A stretch of DNA of 64,000 nucleotides from Paramicrosporidium saccamoebae (GCA_002794465.1 MTSL01000208.1:103793-167792), one strand, 5' to 3'. Positions 1 to 11,358 are shown, counted from the first letter of the stretch. Numbers and translations are program-made. Notes: generated from the sequence alone by a model not told the origin.

Positions 1-1250
1 CGGGATGTATTCGGCCAAGAGACGCTGAATGCGTTCATGGCATTGGGCAGGCCATTTTGGCGTGAGGCCCGTGCAGCCATTCAAAGACTCGTCACGACTG
101 GCACTTCGCCACTTGAAACTGATTCGGCATTACGAAGCAAGATTCTAATTCCACGGGAAAATGTCGAAATGATCTTGCCCATTACAATTGGAGATTACAC
201 TGATTTCTACTCTTCTCGTGAACATGCCACCAATGTCGGAACAATGTTTCGCGGAAAAGACAACGCCCTCCAGCCAAATTGGTAATCCTGTCCAGGTGGT
301 TTGACACTTTGTAGGCTGCACCTTCCAGTGGGCTATCATGGACGTTCGTCGTCAGTTGTTGTCTCTGGAACTACCATCACTCGGCCCATGGGACAAATTA
401 AGCCGCAGGAGGGAGCTCCCGTCGTATCAAATTCTAAAAAACTCGATTTTGAACTAGAAATGGTTCCACCATCATTCTCTTTCTATATATTCTAGGCATT
501 TGTTGTCGGCGTCGGAAACGACCTTGGACAGAAAATTTCTATTGAAAAAGCCGATGAGCATATTTTCGGCATTGTATTAATGAACGATTGGAGTGGTAAT
601 GGCGCAGTCCACGTTCTAACGACATAGCACGCGACATCCAGGCTTGGGAGTATGTCCCATTGGGCCCTTTCCTTGGAAAAAACTTTGGAACCATCATTTC
701 CCCATGGATTGTGACTCTTGACGCTCTGGAGCCATTCCTAGTTCAAGGACCTGAAATGGTAAATTATGAAAGTGTTCCTAAGTCTAGTCTCCCCAACCGC
801 TTTCGTATCTTCAAGATCACCAGATGGGAGCATATGATGTTGATCTTCGGGTCTTGATTAAGGAGGGAAAATCTGGACAACAAAGCCTAGTCTGCAAGTC
901 GAACCTAAAGTACCTTTATTGGAATTTCCGCCAACAACTGGCCCACCATACCATTAGCGGATGCAACATGCGTTCTGGAGATTTATGTGGTACCGGAACG
1001 ATCAGTGGTCCGGTAAGACTCCTTTTAGTCCTCTAATTCGGAAATTTAGACCCCAGATTCGTTTGGATCCATGCTTGAACTTTCTTGGAATGGACAAAAT
1101 CCAGTAAAGTTGCATGGAGACGCATCGCGAACGTTTATCGAGGACGGTGACATAGTCATTATGACAGGGAAATGTTCCAATCAACAGGGTATCAGTCTTG
1201 GCTTTGGGGAGTGCATTTGCCCAGTCAAATCTTCCCAAGAGAAGGCGTAA
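1..1250 (+). CDS. FAH: Fumarylacetoacetase, 5' end outside window
   Basis: Last enzyme of tyrosine breakdown; hydrolyses fumarylacetoacetate to fumarate and acetoacetate in the cytosol. Exons 1-281, 315-462, 496-595, 628-758, 788-1012 and 1050-1250 read through in frame once five GT-AG introns (33, 33, 32, 29, 37 nt) are removed; the stop is TAA at 1248-1250. Family blocks are visible in order: [20 protein letters not shown], the RPMGQ loop, [12 protein letters not shown] with [36 protein letters not shown] and FGSMLELSW. These carry the metal-binding and catalytic residues of the family. The N-terminal domain lies upstream of the window. It runs codirectionally into the P5B ATPase, whose proposed start is about 150 bp downstream. 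Identification is firm. Confidence 0.95.
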
Positions 1251-1398
1251 GTCTGATTCCCTCAATGAAAAACGCTAACTAATAAACCTGCCTTGATTTT
1301 ACTGGCTGATCGGCCTTGACAGGTTCTATTGGTTCGCACGTAACCTGCTTACCCCGTCCGCTCGGTTTGAAGGTCATCTGGGACTGTCGGTGCTGTGG

Positions 1399-4300
1399 AT
1401 GGTGGAACAGACAGACATCATCTTTGCAGGTAGAGCTTTTACTAATACTAAAATATAGAGCGTTGTTGTGTCAATGTCGACACTGCATCCAAGGAGCCGA
1501 CAGTCGCAACTGGATATACGGATTCTACCTCGGCTGCAACTGGACATACGGACTCTACCTCGGCTGCAACTGGGCATATGGATTCTACCTTGGCTGAAGC
1601 TGGGCATACAGGTTCCACCTCGGTTGTGACTGGAAACGGAAATCCCATCTCGGCTGAAACCGGATATACAGATTCCACCTCGACACTCCTTGGCGCCGTC
1701 GCTCGGCCTTCACGGCAGTCTGTTGATGGGTATCGTTTTGATGAGACTGTATCCACCATTTTCTATGGACGAAAAGTGTCCAACTCGAAATTAGCCTTGT
1801 ATGGCCTATCCGTCTTGCCCACTTTGGGATTTTCGTATCTGCTGGTCCGGTGGCTTCCTAGGCTTAAAGTTGCATTTTTCACCGTTTCATCTACTCTAAG
1901 CGAGGCCACGCACATTTTTGTGGAAAACTCATTTGGTCAGGAAGAACTTGTCAAGATTGAGAGACGACGATTTAGGCCTGAAGATTCTCGTCTTGCACAA
2001 TTCGTATGCGAGGATTCTTTTGGCTCCTATGTTGTTGCTCTAAACTATCGGCGAAATTTGTTCATCCTCGATGTCGACTCTGGATTATTTGTCCCCGTCG
2101 ATAGTCTGTTGTCCAACTGTCTTCCAGAGGTCGAGGATAACATGTCCGGACTCACAGATACTCGCCACAAAGAGATTAAGCTTTTAGTGGGCTCAAATGT
2201 GATCGATTTGGAAGAAAAGTCAGCAATGCAAATCTTTTTCAACGAAATGTTGAATCCGTTCTACGTGTTCCAGGTCGCTAGCTTTTTCATTTGGATCTTT
2301 GAAAACTACTACGTCTATTCTGTTGTTATCATAATTATGGCGACCACTTCTGCCATGTTGACTGTTTTTGAAACGAAACAGAATTTTGATAAAATGCGAA
2401 AGATGGCCCGATTCACCTGCTCTGTCAAAGCTTACAGAAATCGAACAACTGTATCAGTCTCCTCGGAGGATTTAGTTCCTGGTGACATTCTCCTGCTAGA
2501 CAATGAGATTGATAATATTCCCTGTGATGGAGTCCTCGTCAACGGAGATGCCGTAGTGGATGAGAGCATGCTGACAGGCGAGACTGTTCCTGTCAGTAAA
2601 ACTGATATTACTGATGACGTTTATTCAGCGATATATAACGGAACAAGAGCCGAAGATCCACGTTATTGTGTCTACAGTGGTACAAAGCTCCTTCGAAGCC
2701 GCCCTCGTCATGGCAAGCCCTCGATGCTTCTTGTCACCCGGACTGGATTTTTCACCGCCAAAGGAACGCTGATTCAGTCGATTCTTTTTCCAAGACCCAA
2801 CAATTTTCAATTTTACCGTGACTCGATGCTTTTCGTTGGTATCCTCAGCGTCGTTGCCGCACTGGGATTCTCAATCGCTATTGTCAATTTTCTTAAGCTT
2901 GGATTCAGCGTCTATTATGTCCTTTTTAGAGCTTTGGATATCATAACCGTGGCGGTGCCTCCTGCTCTTCCTGCAACCATGGCAGTCGGCACAGTTTTTG
3001 CCATTCAGCGTCTGGAGAAGAAGAGCATTTATTGTATTAGTCCACCTCGAGTCAATGTCGCCAGTAAGGTTGAGCTACTGTGCTTTGACAAAACTGGCAC
3101 GCTTACAGAAGAAGGTTTAGAGATTCTGGGCGTTCTTTCTGTAACTGCGTCGGGTGATCACACGTGCTTCTCCGATATAGTCAAAGATTCGCGTTCGCTA
3201 GCTAAATCGCCTATTCTAGTGCAACTCATGGCCACCTGTCATGGCTTGAGGAGAGTCAATGGACGTCTCTTGGGGGATTCACTAGACTTGAGGATGTTTG
3301 AATTCACTGGGTGGAATCTTGAGGAGGTTCGTGATGTTGGAGAAGCCATTGTTCCGACAATCGTCCGACCCCCCAACTCGAAACCTTTTGATGCAAAACT
3401 GCTACTCCAACCTGGGAGGTGTGATACAGAGTGCGGCGAGGTGGGAATTATTCGCCAGTTTGACTTTAATTCTAAACTTCGAAGAATGTGCGTATTGATA
3501 CGACCACTTTCGAACGATACAATTCATTCGTTTGTCAAAGGGTCGCCCGAGTCTCTTTTGGAGATTTGCAAAAAAGAAACCATCCCTAATGATTATGGTC
3601 AGATGCTTGGATTTTATGCACACCATGGATATCGAGTCATTGGATGCGCATACAAGGTTTTTCCTGGACTCTCTTGGGTCAAAGCGCAGAAAATGTCCAG
3701 AGACCAGGCTGAGTCTGATTTGCACTTTCTGGGGTTTATAGTCTTTGAAAACCGCCTAAAGCCCGAGACTCGACCAACAATCTCAGTCCTGAATGATGCC
3801 AACATCAAATCTATCATGGCGACTGGAGATAATATTTTTACGGCAATTTCAGTTGGTCGGGCTTCGGGGCTAATTGAAGAGTCTGCGCTTTTATTTTATC
3901 CCACGAAATTCACTGAAGCCCGCTCTTCGAGGGATGTAATTTGGGAGTGCGTTGACGATGTTAATTTGGAATTTGATCGTGCGCGTCTGCAACCAGCAAA
4001 AGATCCGAGACCATTTGCGTTAGCCCTAAGTGGGGATTTTTTCGAGTGGATTTACGAAAGCTTCCCTGAAGAGTACGTGAAATGCATTCTTTCCCGATGC
4101 ATTGTTTACGCTAGAATGTCTCCACTTCAAAAGCAACTCTTGGTAGAGTTGCTGAAAAAGCGTCCTGCTATTGTGGGATTTTGTGGAGACGGAGCAAACG
4201 ATTGTGGAGCTTTGAAGACAGCTGATGTGGGAATTTCGTTGAGTCAGGCTGAAGCCTCAATTGCCGCCCCGTTCACTAGCAAAATTGAAAACATTTCCTG

Positions 4301-4994
4301 CGTGCCCGAACTTTTGAAAGAGGGTAGAGCTTCGCTTGTGACTTCATTCTGCTGCTTCAAATACATGACTTTGTACAGCATGATTCAGTTCACGACTCTA
4401 ATCTTTCTCTACTCCTTCGGGTCCACATTAACTGACGGTCAATTCGTGTACATCGACTTGTTCCTGATTGTGCCTCTTGGTATACTGATGAGCAGGTATG
4501 CGCCCGCAAATACCCTTGTAGCGGCACAGCCAACAGCAAAGTTGATTTCACCCAATGTTTTAGTTCTCATAATGGGGCATATTGTATTGCAAGCCTTGAG
4601 CCAATACCTCGTATACAAGTATTTGGCTGCGCCATTATTAAATGACTGGACGGCCCTCCCTGATGACCAGGAAAATGTGGTCAATCCGACAACCTCTCTG
4701 ATGTTCCTATTCTCCTCCTTCTTGTATCTGTCCTCGGCCTACACATTTTCTTCTGGCAAACCTTTTCGACAGAGCTTCTATCCTCCGTTTGTACTGTACA
4801 GCGCCATAGGTGTTCTGGCCTCTGTTGTTGTGGTTTTTTGCCGGATTAGTTGGCTCGATGAGTGGTTGCAATTGACACATATTCCCTTGGACGCTCGCCT
4901 CTGGATTATAGTAGCAGCCGTCCTTTACTTCATATCCACATGCTTATTTGATCGTGCTGCGACTGCAGTCGTCGCCTCTGTACTGAAACACTAG
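1399..4994 (+). CDS. P5B-type ATPase (ATP13A2/Ypk9 family)
   Basis: Endosomal or vacuolar P-type pump; characterised P5B members (ATP13A2, ATP13A3) move polyamines out of late endosomes. The model uses ATG at 1399, a 29-nt intron at 1430-1458 holding TACTAAT, and an exon 1459-4994, giving 1188 residues. Visible motifs: TGET actuator loop near residue 383; AVPPALPATM in M4 near 510 (PPALP marks P5B, PPELP marks P5A); phosphorylation site DKTGTLT with Asp near 554; hinge GDGANDCGALK near 919; then a C-terminal membrane bundle. Six 10-residue repeats (GYTDSTSAAT-like) form the N-terminus. No in-frame ATG lies in the repeat upstream of 1578, so the short first exon is needed unless translation starts inside the repeat. 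The exact start is the least certain part. Confidence 0.93.
1512..1691 (+). repeat. 30-bp tandem repeat, six units, in P5B ATPase N-terminus
   Basis: Six consecutive 30-bp units (1512, 1542, 1572, 1602, 1632, 1662) keep the reading frame and encode ten-residue units of the form G-Y/H-T-D-S-T-S-A-A-T. The first two are nearly identical; later ones diverge, with the fifth the most altered. Confidence 0.9.
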
Positions 4995-5096
4995 CCCCGA
5001 CGATTTCTGCCAAACTCACTATAGATTGTACACATTTTGTAATTCGAATTCGCGTTAATAGATTACCTTTACTATTTAACAATAGGTCCTCCATTC

Positions 5097-5450
5097 ATGT
5101 TTTCAACGCGCGGCTACCGAGCCTTGGCAGTGTATCTATCGCAACCAAGACACTATATAACAACAGCCACATCGAGAGAAATTCTCATAAAGAGGCTACG
5201 TCACCAGTCGCTCAAGAGGGGAACGTCGGAGAATGGTATCCTACTAGGCGACTTTTCTGCAACAGCGTTGGCTGCCTTGAGCAGCGAAGAGCTTGTTGAA
5301 TATGAAAAGATCATATCCGAGAATGATGTGGACCTGTTCAACTGGTTGAGCGGTGTACAAAAACCTCCAAACAACTACCTCCAGTCTACAGTATTTGTCA
5401 AGTTGGCAGAGCATTATGATGCAAAAAAGAACCCAAAACACTTCAAATAA
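5097..5450 (+). CDS. SDH5: Succinate dehydrogenase assembly factor 2 (Sdh5/SdhE family)
   Basis: Mitochondrial matrix factor needed for covalent attachment of FAD to the SDH flavoprotein. The 117-residue protein starts with a basic, hydroxylated presequence (about residues 1-25), followed by the family core: RLRHQSLKRGTSENGILLGDF matches the conserved R-x5-S-x-K-R-G-x-x-E-x4-L-x-x-F segment, and LSSEELVEYEKIISENDVDLFNW matches the second helix block ending in W. Length is normal. The flavoprotein itself (SDH1) is encoded at 41.2-43.1 kb in the same window. The conserved Gly of the RGxxE motif, required in SdhE, is present. Start at the first ATG; a U-rich tract with a splice-like AG just upstream may be leader sequence. 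Confidence 0.92.
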   Translation: MFSTRGYRALAVYLSQPRHYITTATSREILIKRLRHQSLKRGTSENGILLGDFSATALAALSSEELVEYEKIISENDVDLFNWLSGVQKPPNNYLQSTVFVKLAEHYDAKKNPKHFK

Positions 5451-5935
5451 AGCTAGCTTTATGCATATGTTTGAATAGGAAAGTTTTGACGATGGAAACC
5501 TTTCCGACGCTGGCGCACTGAGAAACTGAGATTTAGGCGGGCATTCAGCGATCCACTCTCAGGACTGGGGTGTCACAGCAGCCTCCATACAGGGACCTCT
5601 TGTTATATGATAAACGAGAGCTGGCTCCACTAAATACAGACTGCTTTTATAAGACTTTTTTCATCTGATTACGGTTATGAATGAGGGTTATTGTCCGTCC
5701 AACGTAGCGGATTGGCCTGCCACTACGGGACGTTCAGATCCTTCCAACCAATAGGGAACGCTACCCCAGGAGCGACTATTCTATTGGTCAGTCCTGACCA
5801 ATGAATGCGAGAGGGGCTAAGCCTCTGTGGCTGGCAAATACGGTTCAAAAAGGGGGCCCGGTTGAATTTTCCAGCGTCGATCGATAAGGCGATATCGGCC
5901 GTAAATTTTGGCGCCACAAACAGCTTAGGAGTACC
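5451..5935. other. Gene-free spacer upstream of the C2H2 gene
   Basis: 485 bp without a supported gene. The proximal half holds several CCAAT/ATTGG pentamers (around 5714, 5748 and both arms of the palindrome at 5783-5802), a TTTATAAG motif near 5646 and a T-rich tract near 5656. I looked for tRNA A/B boxes and C/D boxes on both strands and found none that hold together. Confidence 0.5.
5783..5802. promoter_or_regulatory. Perfect CCAAT-box palindrome
   Basis: ATTGGTCAGTCCTGACCAAT: two 9-bp arms in perfect inverted repeat around a 2-nt centre, placing two CCAAT boxes in divergent orientation about 135 bp before the ATG of the C2H2 gene. CCAAT is the NF-Y (HAP) target, and an NF-YC subunit gene lies 3 kb away. 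Regulation by NF-Y is inference. Confidence 0.6.
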
Positions 5936-6898
5936 ATGCCGAAACAAGACCAGTCTGTCTATAGCAAAAAGCTCGAAGCCAGCGTTGAAGGCTTAGCGTT
6001 GCAAGACCTGTATCCCACCGAAAGCTTGGAGTTTGCTGCTGAAAGAGTCCAATGTCTTGAGCTGGAGAGCGCAGTCTGGGAACAGCACCAAAAACTCCAA
6101 CAGTTAAGTGTCTTGCCTGCGAATGTAGAGGCTGCCAACGAGCTGGCTCGTGAAGGCGCCCACTTGGCGGAGCTTCACCTTCACACGGGGCAGCAGGCTC
6201 GCCTCAGAAGTAGCTCGGTGTCCTTTGTAAATCCATTCCTACAGGAGGACAACGGGCTTGGTGAAAGAATCTACGCCCCACCGGTGATGGCTGCTAATAA
6301 CCACGGCACGCCTATACACATGACGGAACAGCTATATCGTGGGTTATATCATTTCCCTGCCGCTGGAATGGCCCCAGGCAGCTTTTTAAATGTTTCTACC
6401 CAACACCATGGAATGGATGGCATGTATCAAAGCATGGGTGCTCAAATGAACCGTCGATTCTCTCTTGCCCATCCCTCTGTTAGTGGGTATGAACTCCCTA
6501 TTCCTGGCCATCCACACCATGATAGCAGCATCCAGTTTGTTATGGAAGATCCTTCTGGTAAGGAAAATGCGAGAGAAGGTGGTATGGTTACAGGGGATCA
6601 TGCACGCCGCCACTCTATGGGCACCCCCCATCTTTATTGTTGCCCATGGACTGGCTGTAACAAAGTCTTCAATCGATTTTACAACCTGAGGTCTCACTAT
6701 CGGATCCACTCGGGTGAGAAGCCATTCACCTGTAACTATTGTGATGCTGCATTTGCTAGAAACCATGATTTGAAACGCCATGAACGTATCCATCTGAAAA
6801 CAAAACCCTATGCCTGCCCCTCCTGCAACAAATCGTTTTCAAGGAACGATGCTATGAATCGGCATATTAGGCTTAATAGCTGCGCAAGGACAAATTAG
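5936..6898 (+). CDS. C2H2 zinc-finger transcription factor, three fingers
   Basis: A 320-residue, single-exon nuclear protein with three C-terminal zinc fingers (about residues 235-318). Finger 1 is C-x4-C-x12-H-x3-H (CPWTGCNKVF), followed by the canonical linker SGEKPF; finger 2 is C-x2-C-x12-H-x3-H (CNYCDAAF); finger 3 is C-x2-C (CPSCNKSF) with terminal His and a final Cys replacing the second His (RHIRLNSC). The first 230 residues are of low complexity with His, Met, Gly and Pro and no recognisable domain. The arrangement resembles fungal Crz1-like regulators, but I cannot assign a specific orthologue. The upstream region carries a CCAAT palindrome. Confidence 0.82.
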   Translation: MPKQDQSVYSKKLEASVEGLALQDLYPTESLEFAAERVQCLELESAVWEQHQKLQQLSVLPANVEAANELAREGAHLAELHLHTGQQARLRSSSVSFVNPFLQEDNGLGERIYAPPVMAANNHGTPIHMTEQLYRGLYHFPAAGMAPGSFLNVSTQHHGMDGMYQSMGAQMNRRFSLAHPSVSGYELPIPGHPHHDSSIQFVMEDPSGKENAREGGMVTGDHARRHSMGTPHLYCCPWTGCNKVFNRFYNLRSHYRIHSGEKPFTCNYCDAAFARNHDLKRHERIHLKTKPYACPSCNKSFSRNDAMNRHIRLNSCARTN

Positions 6899-7011
6899 TG
6901 GCTTTATTCATTTTTCCACTTGGTGCCGGCGCCACCCTGAATCGGATTTGTAAGATAAACGGGAAATAAATTTTAGATTTTTCTTTTAGTGGCGGGAATT
7001 TCTAGTGTGAC

Positions 7012-8797
7012 ATGCGTGAAGTCATCACTATCCACGCCGGCCAATGCGGCAATCAAAGTATCGAATGACAGTCTCACAATAACTTGCATAGTTGGTAACA
7101 CATTTTGGAAACAGCTCTGCGCTGAACATGCTATCCGTCCAGACGGAACTATTGAACCCGAAGCCATCACCCGTGACGATGGCGATCGTAAAGATGTCTT
7201 CTTTTACCAAGTATCCCGCCCTAATAACGACTAAATTCAAGGCCGATGATGACCATTATATTCCGCGTGCGCTGCTGCTAGATTTGGAGCCACGGGTAGT
7301 TCATATTGATGCGCTTTTAATTGCAGGTGGTGAGTTCCATTCTCCAATCAAGTCATGGCTCCATTTATAATCCAGAGAACATTTACGTTGCCTCGGATGG
7401 TGGAGGAGCCGGTAATAACTGGGCATATGGCTATGCTCAGGCAGCACGTCTGGAAGATGGAATTCTGGATATGATTGAGCGTGAAGCTGAAGGAGCTGAT
7501 AATTTCGAAGTGCTTGCAATTCGATTTTCTAAATTACTGTAGGGCTTCCAGCTATGCCATTCTATTGCCGGAGGTACGGGATCGGGGTTGGGTTCCTTGT
7601 TACTGGAGCGATTGCAAGACAGATTTCCCAAAAAACTAATTACCACCTTTTCTGTCTTTCCAAACACAGATGATGTGAGTGATGTAGTTGTGCAACCATA
7701 CAATTCCATACTATCCATGAAGCGGTTGACGGCGCACGCGGATTGCACAGTAATATCGACTTTATCTGATTGATCTATAGGTACTCCTTGACAATGCTGC
7801 CATAAATCGAATTGCTGCAGAAAAACTCCACATTACAAATCCAAATTTTGCACAGGCAAATCAGCTAGTAGCCAGGAGACAATTGCAATCTCATTCTTAG
7901 ATTTCCACTGCCATGGCTGCCATGACCTCGACAATCCGATTCCCTGGATATTTCTACAATGACATGTCCAGCATCGTCTCCTCTCTGGCTCCAGTTAAAA
8001 ACTGCCATTACGTTATCGCTGGCTACACTCCCTTCTCGGCCGACGTTGTTGATAATGTATCCTCGTTGTCTTTGAGTGCTTTTTAATCCTATAGGCAAAG
8101 ATGACTCGTAAGACGAGCGTGTTTGATGTCATGAGACGACTTTTACAGCCAAAGAACTTGATGGCAACCATTTCACCAAGTAAGAAAAGCTCGTATTTGT
8201 CGATTTGGGGAGTTATACGCGGAGAGGTAGATTCTCTCGATGTAGTCACTGTGTCTTTTGTTAATCCTGTTATAGCTTCACAAGAGCATGCTGCGCATTC
8301 GTGAGCGCCAGTTGGCAAACTTCGTACCTTGGGGACCGGCAGAGTTCAACATGTCCATCGGTCGCAACTCGGCTCATACTGGAAATTCCACGCGTGTAAA
8401 NNNNNNNNNNNNNNNNNNNNNNNNNNNNNNNNNNNNNNNNNNNNNNNNNNNNNNNNNNNNNNNNNNNNNNNNNNNNNNNNNNNNNNNNNNNNNNNNNNNN
8501 NNNNNNNNNNNNNNNNNNNNNNNNNNNNNNNNNNNNNNNNNNNNNNNNNNNNATTTTAACGTTGTAGCTCTTCAAAAAAACCTGTGATCAGTATGATCGC
8601 CTGCGAAAAAGGAATGCCTTCATGGATCAGTATCGTCGTGAGGCCATGTTCAGCGAAAATCTGGACGAATTCGACTCTGCTAGGTAAGTATATATGCATT
8701 GGCATCATCTTGTAGGGAAATTGTTCAGAATGTGCTTGATGAGTATCAGCTCATGGAGGACCAGGATTACCCTATACTTTCGGACAGCCGCCGCTAA
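7012..8797 (+). CDS. TUB4: Gamma-tubulin (interrupted by sequencing gap)
   Basis: Nucleates microtubules in the gamma-tubulin complex at the spindle pole body. Exons 7012-7057, 7092-7210, 7242-7295, 7327-7509, 7543-7749, 7781-7867, 7901-8056, 8095-8241, 8276 into the gap, then 8568-8683 and 8716-8797. Nine complete introns are 31-38 nt. Diagnostic gamma features: start [52 protein letters not shown], the GTP loop [25 protein letters not shown] and the C-terminal [18 protein letters not shown]. The many in-frame stops in the unspliced sequence are intron sequence, not damage. 8401-8552 is 152 N; a 3' splice end (TTTTAACGTTGTAG, to 8567) is visible just after it. Most intron-rich gene here. Confidence 0.97.
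8401..8552. other. Assembly gap (152 N)
   Basis: Run of N inside the gamma-tubulin gene. The missing part should encode roughly the segment after STRV up to LFKKTCDQ and contain at least the 5' part of one intron. Confidence 0.99.
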
Positions 8798-8837
8798 CCC
8801 ACTTCTATGCACTAAAATTTGGATTACAGCAGCCGTT

Positions 8838-8846
8838 TATATAAAT
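8838..8846 (+). promoter_or_regulatory. TATA-like element before NF-YC
   Basis: TATATAAAT lies 41 bp after the gamma-tubulin stop codon and 37-45 bp before the proposed NF-YC start, so the whole promoter would fit in an 85-bp spacer. Functional role inferred from position only. Confidence 0.4.
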
Positions 8847-8882
8847 ACATTTGTACCAAGTAGACATGTAATGCAGCTATCT

Positions 8883-9655
8883 ATGAGCACAGACCCCTGG
8901 CGCGGAAGCTTTGTTGTTCTAATCATGGACATGGATTCGCCCTCGCTCGCTGCCCAACACTTGCCGCTTTTGAGCAATTTTTGGCAAGCCCAGCTTCAAA
9001 ATATAGAGCAGGGAGAACTCGACTTTAAGAACTACCAACTGCCACTTGCCCGTATTAAAAAGGTCATGAAAACTGATGAGGATGTGAAGCATATGATGAT
9101 CAGTGCTGAGGTAACCTTTTTCAAATTGAGGCTAAATTTACTCCTAGGCCCCCATAGTATTTGCCAAGGCCTGCGAAATATTTATCCTGGAACTTACCCT
9201 AAGAGCCTGGATGCATACAGATGAATGTAAGAGAAGGACCCTGCAACGCAACGACGTTGCCGTTGCTATCGGCCGCTCGGATACCTTTGATTTTTTGATT
9301 GATATTGTTCCTCGCGAGGATGCCAAGTTAAAGAAAGCAGAGGTATACGTGTTCTTGATGCACTAATCTTCAAGTTTAATAACGGAATGGTTGCTGGCGC
9401 CGGTAACTTTTTCTATAACAGCGCGGCAGCAAATATTGCCGCCCCATTCCAAGCCCAAATTGCTGTAACGTGGTCCTCTCAGTAGATTGACTTGTGTAGA
9501 ATGATGCCCAAGGACTAGTGTATCATCCAGAGCAAGGAGTACCAGTTATTATTGTTTCTAATGACTTTTAGTTCCCGGGGACTGGTTACGCTCAGGGTGG
9601 AGAATTGAACTTTGCAGTGGAGGGCGTTTCTGATCACGGAGTAGTTGATTCTTAG
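8883..9655 (+). CDS. HAP5: NF-YC / HAP5 CCAAT-binding subunit
   Basis: Histone-fold subunit of the heterotrimeric CCAAT-binding factor; pairs with NF-YB, then binds NF-YA. Exons 8883-9110, 9148-9342, 9375-9464, 9500-9538, 9572-9655 (211 residues; introns 37, 32, 35, 33 nt). The conserved block is clear: [28 protein letters not shown], then [41 protein letters not shown] and [14 protein letters not shown]. One oddity: the usual DEDVKMISAE reads [12 protein letters not shown], a two-residue insertion between alpha-1 and alpha-2 of the histone fold. Downstream is a Gly/Ala/Asn tail. In-frame ATGs at 8871, 8883 and 8925 are all possible starts; 8883 is a compromise. Confidence 0.92.
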
Positions 9656-10141
9656 GAGCATATTATTTCCTTGGAATGTATTGATAATAAAAGCTTGTGC
9701 GAATTTCACTAATTTTGGGGGATTTGAGCCTGGCATCGATCTCCGCCCCTTCATGATCTATATTTTCGCACCACGGAACCTTTCTTATTTGTGATAAGCG
9801 TATGATATTTTATGTAAGTAATGCACCCGTCACCCAAAAGGAGCAAAAGGTCATGAAATTATTGCGTATCTGCACATGCTAGAAATGAAAGCCTGAACAG
9901 GCGAGCTAATAATTTTACCCATAACTACTGGACATTTAGAACTATTCTGCTACAAGCAAGCTTTCAGTAAGTAAGAATTACACTGCTTATCGAGCAATTA
10001 TAACGCCTTCTGTCAAAGACATTTAATAATGGTCTACGTTATTATTCTACAAAATCTCGCGTTGGTGCACATACGCAATGAGCGCACTAATTTCATTCAA
10101 ACGCACCCTCTCCGAAAATTGTGCAATAATAAAATCGTCTA
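9656..10141. other. Spacer between convergent NF-YC and DPH2
   Basis: 486 bp between two stop codons. AT-rich, with several short ATG-less reading frames. C-box-like ATGATAT and CTGA motifs occur, but without a terminal stem or sensible guide, so no snoRNA is called. I see nothing else. Confidence 0.5.
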
Positions 10142-11358
10142 TCATGACATAGGAGTGTAGCTTCGTGGCAATCCCATAGCACCTTTAAGAATCTCGCCAG
10201 TGTTTTCCGAGAGGGTCTCTGGAACATTTGCAGAAATACCTTGAAACGCACTCGATAAAAGAGCTCCCGATGAAAATTCAGAATTCACTTTTAGAGCAAG
10301 AGGACCTGGTTCTGCAGATATTTCTGTTTGTCGAAAACGTTCAATCCTTTCCCCAAGGCGATTTGGATCTGTTTCGTACTTATCAACCCAGAAATCGCGT
10401 CTAAAATTATAAGAATCTAACGATGCACGTACAATCCTAGCAAACAAAGAAATTCAAAGGTCGATAAGATGGGTGCAAAGTATCGGTCTTCCGAGAATAA
10501 AACCTTGTTGCACCCCACAACAACCCAAGCTTCGATGTCAGGAAAATTTCCAAGTTTCATGGGCGACAAGCGCCCGACAGATACCACGTAGGTGGGATGC
10601 CCGTGAGATCGAGAAGTAGCTGCGAGCTCCAAAGCAAGATCAGCAAACACTTTCAACGTAGAATGCACTAGAATACCGATAGAGCAGTTCGAACTCAAAG
10701 AACTAATGACCGAGTATCTTTTAGATCGTATCCGGTTCGAGTTAAGAGAAACCAATGCCGTCTCGTTCCATTGATAAATACGGCTTTGTGGACATATAAG
10801 AGACAACATATGTGATTTCCATACAGGACTCCCTACAACAAGTGTAGCGCCGCAAAGGTCAAGTGTATCGTCCCAAGTTATTGGTTGACAACGATCAGGC
10901 GTAGCCTTTTCTAACGCACATATGGCTGTGTTGGATGTCGAAAGGGACTCGGACACAACATATAAGCGATCGCATTCTTTTAAATCCACAAAATTCAACA
11001 GTTGTTCAGAAAGACCCACAGTGCCCAGTAAAACCGGCACGTGAAAATACGGAATAGGTGGCGTCAAGGGCTTGTAGCAAATATCTCCGATCTTAACAAG
11101 TGCATCTGCATTAAAATGCGCCGCAGAAGTAAAGTCTAGACAGCAGTCAGACATAGAAGAGTCGGCTATAATGGAGAAGCTAATGTTGGAAAAGCGAGCG
11201 GCAAGTACAGATAATATATCCTGGCTTTCGTGGAGTGAATCCTGTGGCACCTGTACACATACCTGCAATAGTCAATAAACCAAAGCTACTGATACTCTTT
11301 GCATACAAAGCAAATCATTAGAAATACCCGACAGATCAAACTTTGAAGAGCCCGTCAT
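10142..11358 (-). CDS. DPH2: Diphthamide biosynthesis protein 2
   Basis: Partner of Dph1 in the radical 3-amino-3-carboxypropyl transfer from S-adenosylmethionine to the EF2 histidine, first step of diphthamide. Exons 11358-11296, 11262-10433, 10400-10142 (383 residues; introns 33 and 32 nt). Recognisable: RVCVQVPQDSL (family V-x-L-Q-x-P-D), DSSMSDCCLDFTSAAHFNAD with Cys in domain 1, YVVSVGRLSPMKLGNFPDIEAWVVVGC in domain 3, then FAPILSTFEF. The short first exon (MTGSSKFDLSGISNDLLCMQR) is supported by alignment of its end with family N-termini and by the TTGAC branch sequence. The start is only 32 bp from the divergent CWC25 ATG. Confidence 0.88.

Noticed and set aside
7012-8797. Gamma-tubulin as a frameshifted pseudogene
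   Set aside because: All frame breaks fall in 31-38-nt segments with GT/AG ends and branch motifs; removing them gives an intact conserved protein.
9780-9900. C/D snoRNA in the NF-YC/DPH2 spacer
   Set aside because: C- and D-like motifs occur but with no terminal stem and mismatched boxes.
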